From Rhodobacteraceae bacterium D3-12 (GTDB lineage: Bacteria > Pseudomonadota > Alphaproteobacteria > Rhodobacterales > Rhodobacteraceae): a stretch of 64,000 nt of DNA. Below, in pieces: positions 60,653 to 64,000 of the stretch. A program made the position numbers and the translations under genes. Where the stretch lies: assembly GCA_025916135.1 (NCBI GenBank), contig CP104793.1:310001-374000 (forward strand), read 5' to 3'. Position 1 is the stretch's first letter; every line of letters begins with the position of its first letter. A model generated the notes under the pieces. That model worked only from the letters and a program-made list of their open reading frames with translations, ran no database searches and was not told the origin of the DNA.

Positions 60653-61567
60653 TTAGCGTGCGATGGCGAGGCGCGCCGCGAGCCATGTCGCAAGCAAAAG
60701 CAGCAGTTCAGCAGGTAGGCCCGTGCCCCAAAGCGTATCGGACGCCGGCACAGGGCGCAGCGGCGGATCAAGCACGACAAGCGCGAGGCCGCTGTCATTG
60801 CCGCCCTTTTGGCCAAAGAACAGAAACGCATAGGCATTGTTCATCAGGTGCAGCCCCAGCGCCGGGGCCAGCGACCCGGCGCGCGCGGTCAAATCAGAGG
60901 CGGCAAGGCCGAAGCAGAATGCCCAGAGCATATAGGCGAGGTTTTCGACCGGCGGCGCATAGCCGTTCCAATGGGCCAGCGCAAAGGGCAGGTTGGGCAG
61001 GATAAGCCACATGGCCGGATGCGGCAGAAGCACCGCGACACGCTGTTGCAGATAGCCGCGATAAAACAGCTCTTCGGCGCCGGTTTGAACGAGCAGAACG
61101 ACAAGCGCCGGGAGCAGCAGGGTAAGCCATGTCGGCAGCGGGCGCAGGGTGACCTCAGGGCCATAGTCGACGCCGATGAGCAGGATTTCGACCGCAAAGA
61201 ACACCACAGCGACATAGAGGCATGTCGTCCGGAAGGTTGCGCCAAAACCGGGGTTGAGCCCCAGCAGGCTAAGCCATGAGCGGTCATGCAAGACCCGCAG
61301 GATCAGCGCAATCGCCAGCCCAAGTAGCGCAAAAGATCCAAGGTTGAGCAACAGGCCGACCGGGGTGTTGCCCGTGGCCATGCCGTGCTCCAGCGCCGGA
61401 GAGATGGCACGAAGCAAGAGGCCAAGCGCCTTTTGCCCGGCTTGGAACAGCAGCTCGACAAGGGCAAATCCCAAAAGCACAGGCCGCAGCCCCGGTGTTT
61501 CGCGCGCCGGTTCGATGAAGCGGGCGTGGGCGGCATAGCGGTTGGGCTTTGCCGGGGGTGCTCTCAT
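60653..61567 (-). CDS. CPBP-family intramembrane protease-like protein
   Basis: 304 residues, about eight membrane helices. CPBP/Abi motifs are GAEELFYRGYLQ (E165, E166, R170), FALAHWNGY and the late HLMNNAYAFLFF. These are glutamyl-type intramembrane endopeptidases in characterised relatives. It overlaps its upstream paralogue by 4 nt. Substrate is unknown; immunity or membrane-protein maturation are possible roles. Confidence 0.87.
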   Translation of the reverse strand: MRAPPAKPNRYAAHARFIEPARETPGLRPVLLGFALVELLFQAGQKALGLLLRAISPALEHGMATGNTPVGLLLNLGSFALLGLAIALILRVLHDRSWLSLLGLNPGFGATFRTTCLYVAVVFFAVEILLIGVDYGPEVTLRPLPTWLTLLLPALVVLLVQTGAEELFYRGYLQQRVAVLLPHPAMWLILPNLPFALAHWNGYAPPVENLAYMLWAFCFGLAASDLTARAGSLAPALGLHLMNNAYAFLFFGQKGGNDSGLALVVLDPPLRPVPASDTLWGTGLPAELLLLLATWLAARLAIAR

Positions 61568-62451
61568 CGTGAAATCGCCAGCCGCGCCGCGAGCCAGGCG
61601 CAGAGCATGACCATGAGGTCATAGGGCAGCCATGTGGCTCGGGCGGGGATGTCATCAAGCGCGAAGGGATAAAGATTGAGTGCGAGGCCGAAGTTATGCC
61701 CCTGTGGCGCGGTGATCAAAAGGGCGCTGACGTTGATTGCGAAATGCAAGGCAAAGGCGGGGCCAAGCGTGCCAGACCGCGCGGTGAGATCGGCGGCAGC
61801 AAGACCAAAGACGAAGGCCGCAAGCACATAGACCGGCGCGTTCGCCCCGGCGGTGGCCGGATCATAATGCAACAGCGCAAAACCCAGCGCGGGCAAGGTG
61901 ATCCAGACAAGCGGATGTGCAAAGCGCGCTGCAAGCTGGCTCTGAAGATAGCCGCGAAAGACCAGTTCTTCGGCGGTGATCTGTATCATAATCAGCGGCA
62001 AAGCGAGCGGCAGCAGTGCCAACCAGCGCAGCGTGGGCAGGCCGGGTGATGGTTCCATGCCGGCGGGCTCAGGCAACAGCCACAGCAAAGTGCCAAGCGC
62101 CGAAAGCGCAATCATGACCCGCAAGAAATCCAGCGCCGCCTTGGCCGGGTGTCCCAAAAGTGAGCGCATCTGTCGATGATGCAGTTGGTTCATGACCAGC
62201 ATCAGCGAGAGCGTCAGCAGGCCAAAAATGCCAAGGATGACAAACATTCCGCACGGCGTTGAACCGTGGTCGATTTCGTCGGCGAGGCGCGGCCATTCGT
62301 CTTGGGTCACCAGTTCCGCAAGCAGATTGAAATAGGTATAGCCCAGCGCAAAAAAGCAGGCCGTGATGATGCAAAGCCCCAATGCCAGCCGCCAAAGCTG
62401 GGCCGAAGGGCGGGCCGGAGCGACCAGAGTATCATGAGCGGCATAGCGCAT
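61564..62451 (-). CDS. CPBP-family intramembrane protease-like protein (tandem paralogue)
   Basis: 295 residues with the same architecture as its downstream neighbour: TAEELVFRGYLQSQL, FALLHYDPA and HFAINVSALL. Both C-termini end in WLAARLAIxR, and both have PYDLMVMLCAWL- or PAELLLLLATWL-like last helices, showing recent tandem duplication. Translational coupling (ATGA overlap) suggests the two act together, perhaps as a heterodimer. Confidence 0.87.
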   Translation of the reverse strand: MRYAAHDTLVAPARPSAQLWRLALGLCIITACFFALGYTYFNLLAELVTQDEWPRLADEIDHGSTPCGMFVILGIFGLLTLSLMLVMNQLHHRQMRSLLGHPAKAALDFLRVMIALSALGTLLWLLPEPAGMEPSPGLPTLRWLALLPLALPLIMIQITAEELVFRGYLQSQLAARFAHPLVWITLPALGFALLHYDPATAGANAPVYVLAAFVFGLAAADLTARSGTLGPAFALHFAINVSALLITAPQGHNFGLALNLYPFALDDIPARATWLPYDLMVMLCAWLAARLAISR

Positions 62452-62570
62452 GGCACTGCTTTAGACGCAGGAAGGGGCGTTTGGGAAGCCTCGTGTTGTT
62501 GCACATCGCGTGGCCAAATGACCCGAGGGATACGGGCGAACCCGCGAGCGGTGCGCTAGATGCAGCTGTG

Positions 62571-62606
62571 GGAGCCTCCGGCGGGGATATTTACGGTCAG
62601 ATGAAG
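62571..62606 (-). repeat. Dispersed intergenic repeat, copy B (variant)
   Basis: Minus-strand reading begins CTTCATCTGACCGTAAATAT, then CCCCGC and GGAGGCTCC in place of the long GC hairpins. It is the short variant of the family, in opposite orientation to copy D 15 bp away. Confidence 0.65.
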
Positions 62607-62621
62607 CCCTGGCCATTTCGC

Positions 62622-62700
62622 TTCATCTGACTGGAAGTATCCCGGGGGTTTGGGGGCTGGCCCCCAATTGGGCCCGCGTTTTGGGGGCTGCCCCCCAATC
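62622..62700 (+). repeat. Dispersed intergenic repeat, copy D
   Basis: Identical to copy A over 62622-62669, including the hairpin TGGGGGCTGGCCCCCA; a second hairpin, TTGGGGGCTGCCCCCCAA, follows. It lies upstream of dapD, so it is not confined to gene 3' ends. Confidence 0.75.
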
Positions 62701-62815
62701 TACTAAACCTGTGCGCGGAACGCGCTCCTTTGGATCGGGTTCGCATTGTATGGGGCGGGTGTTGCGGCTATAGGCGGGCGGACGCATAACGGAATCGCAG
62801 CAGGGAGTGGCTGAC

Positions 62816-63643
62816 ATGTCGAACGCAAATCTGGAAACCGCCATCGAGGCCGCGTGGGACGCGCGGGATACGATCACGCCGGCCACCACCGGGGAAACCC
62901 GTGAGGCGATTGAAGAGACGCTTGGCGCGTTGGACAGCGGCGCCTTGCGCGTGGCGGAGCGGCAAGAAAACGGCGATTGGCATGTGAACCAATGGGCCAA
63001 GAAGGCTGTTTTGCTGGGCTTTCGTCTCAAGGACATGGAAGAACAGTCCGGCGGGCCGCAGGGCAGCGGCTGGTGGGACAAGGTGGACAGCAAGTTCAAG
63101 GGTTGGGGCGACAACCAGTGGAAGGCCGCCGGGTTTCGCGCGGTCCCCAATTGCATCGTTCGCAAGAGTGCTTTCATCGCGCCGGGCGTGGTGTTGATGC
63201 CGTCTTTCGTGAATCTTGGCGCCTATGTGGACGAGGGCACCATGGTGGATACATGGGCCACTGTCGGCTCTTGCGCACAGATCGGCAAGAACGTGCATCT
63301 TTCCGGCGGTGTTGGCATTGGCGGCGTGTTGGAGCCGATGCAAGCCGGGCCGACCATCATTGAGGACAACTGCTTTATCGGGGCGCGGTCCGAGGTTGTG
63401 GAGGGCTGCATCGTGCGCGAAGGCTCGGTTTTGGGCATGGGCGTATTCATCGGCCAATCCACCAAGATCGTCGATCGCGAGACTGGAGAAGTCATGTATG
63501 GTGAAGTGCCTGCCGGGTCGGTTGTTGTTTCGGGCTCGATGCCGTCAAAGAACGGTGTGAACCTGTATTGCGCCGTGATCGTGAAGCGGGTGGATGCGCA
63601 GACGCGCTCGAAGACGTCGATCAACGATTTGCTGCGCGACTGA
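62816..63643 (+). CDS. dapD: Tetrahydrodipicolinate N-succinyltransferase
   Basis: 275-residue hexapeptide-repeat enzyme of the succinylase branch of lysine and diaminopimelate synthesis. N-terminal helical domain (about 1-95), left-handed beta helix with [55 protein letters not shown], and C-terminal [19 protein letters not shown] 62816 follows AGGGAG by 8 nt; a GTG three codons upstream overlaps that site. Confidence 0.97.
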   Translation: MSNANLETAIEAAWDARDTITPATTGETREAIEETLGALDSGALRVAERQENGDWHVNQWAKKAVLLGFRLKDMEEQSGGPQGSGWWDKVDSKFKGWGDNQWKAAGFRAVPNCIVRKSAFIAPGVVLMPSFVNLGAYVDEGTMVDTWATVGSCAQIGKNVHLSGGVGIGGVLEPMQAGPTIIEDNCFIGARSEVVEGCIVREGSVLGMGVFIGQSTKIVDRETGEVMYGEVPAGSVVVSGSMPSKNGVNLYCAVIVKRVDAQTRSKTSINDLLRD

Positions 63644-63705
63644 ATGCGCGCCTAATTTCGCGACAGGCTGAACGCTGTTTGGCGCGCTTTGCAGAGAGTA
63701 AAAGA

Positions 63706-63736
63706 GGGTGGGCAATTTGCCTGCCCTTTTTCGTTT
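63706..63736 (+). terminator. Intrinsic terminator downstream of dapD
   Basis: GGGTGGGCAA (63706-63715) pairs with TTGCCTGCCC (63717-63726) through G-U wobbles, followed directly by TTTTT-CG-TTTT. It lies 63 bp after the dapD stop. Confidence 0.7.
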
Positions 63737-63796
63737 TTTCGGCGACGGATGTGTCGCGCTAATTCGTTGAAGCCTCAAAACCACGAGGGGGGCGTC

Positions 63797-63916
63797 ATGA
63801 AGCGCGCATTGATTTTAGGGGTGCTGATTGTTCTGGGCCATGCGGCTCAGGATGTACGGGCAGCGGAGTTTATTGCAGCACCGGACCACAACGTCGCAAT
63901 CCACCTACAGGAGTAG
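63797..63916 (+). CDS. Small predicted exported peptide, 39 residues
   Basis: ATG 63797 follows GAGGGGGG (63785-63792). The product MKRALILGVLIVLGHAAQDV-RAAEFIAAPDHNVAIHLQE reads as a signal peptide (to about residue 22) plus a 17-residue mature part. Either it is a genuine small secreted peptide or the remnant of a longer exported protein ended by the TAG at 63914. It starts after the dapD terminator. I know no family for it. Confidence 0.4.
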   Translation: MKRALILGVLIVLGHAAQDVRAAEFIAAPDHNVAIHLQE

Positions 63917-63951
63917 CGGTTTCAGTCGCTTGTTTTTCGGAAGGCCGATTT

Positions 63952-64000
63952 TTAAGAACCGGTGCCGAAATACTTGCGGCGCAGCGTTTCGTAGTCGCCC
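63952..64000 (-). CDS. C-terminal end of a gene running off the window
   Basis: The minus strand from the window end reads GDYETLRRKYFGTGS then TAA at 63954-63952. The pattern (DYxxLxxKYFG) resembles the C-terminus of periplasmic amino-acid ABC-transporter binding proteins, but only 16 codons are visible, so the product is uncertain. Confidence 0.45.
   Translation of the reverse strand, partial: GDYETLRRKYFGTGS

Larger units (their letters stand above)
62452..62815. other. 364-bp intergenic region between divergent CPBP and dapD genes
   Basis: Contains two head-to-head copies of the dispersed repeat (62571-62606 minus, 62622-62700 plus), and AGGGAG (62802-62807) as the dapD ribosome-binding site. 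No convincing ORF or RNA gene is present. The dapD promoter should lie between about 62700 and 62790. Confidence 0.6.

Overview
The window looks like a chromosomal segment of a Roseobacter-group alphaproteobacterium (Rhodobacterales). The basis is its high G+C content, densely packed genes with many ATGA-type overlaps, Entner-Doudoroff genes, a C-P lyase cluster regulated by PhnF, an ImuA-ImuB-DnaE2 mutasome, MbfA under an Irr box, and CtrA-, CcrM- and alphaproteobacterial-LexA-type DNA motifs. I cannot name the genus. I see no tRNA, rRNA, CRISPR array, prophage, integrase or intact insertion sequence.

Layout. 0-5.3 kb: a signalling block with a response regulator carrying a degenerate GGDEF-like output domain, an Hpt protein, a single-domain CheY-like regulator and a CHASE/PAS hybrid histidine kinase, whose upstream region holds a perfect CtrA-type site. 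5.6-7.9 kb: eda-pgi. 8-21.2 kb: a phosphonate block. It contains phnCDE-phnE2 plus a hexapeptide acetyltransferase, a diverged phnM paralogue, phnF, then phnGHIJK, a repeat element, a frameshifted phnL, phnN and phnM. Candidate Pho boxes lie before phnC and phnG, a PhnF operator lies before phnG, and a terminator-like attenuator lies between phnD and phnE. 21.2-27.5 kb: a TetR gene and the SOS mutasome imuA-imuB-dnaE2 behind a LexA box.

27.6-45.9 kb: mixed accessory and housekeeping genes. These include DUF2794, an I78 inhibitor lipoprotein, a frameshifted DUF1963 gene, class III alcohol dehydrogenase, a VOC/NTF2 pair divergent from an FtrA-like regulator, a NYN-domain protein, an epoxyqueuosine-reductase-like Fe-S protein, TetR, Irr-controlled mbfA, Ada, a class D beta-lactamase, a putative Cys/His/Asp lipoprotein, a pyruvyltransferase-like protein, an AEC transporter, an IYD-like flavoprotein and S-formylglutathione hydrolase. 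The class III ADH and the hydrolase together complete glutathione-dependent formaldehyde oxidation. 46-64 kb: soluble transhydrogenase with a lysine-rich repeat tail, transporters, hydrolases, zapE, LysR/YciI, LysM and rhodanese proteins, accD-folC, two tandem CPBP membrane proteins and dapD.

Two themes stand out. (1) A dispersed intergenic repeat, with four copies in the window, ends in GC-rich hairpins; one copy splits the C-P lyase operon between phnK and phnL. (2) phnL and the DUF1963 gene are broken by what look like single-base losses inside G/C homopolymers (three sites). This raises the possibility of assembly error rather than true pseudogenes.
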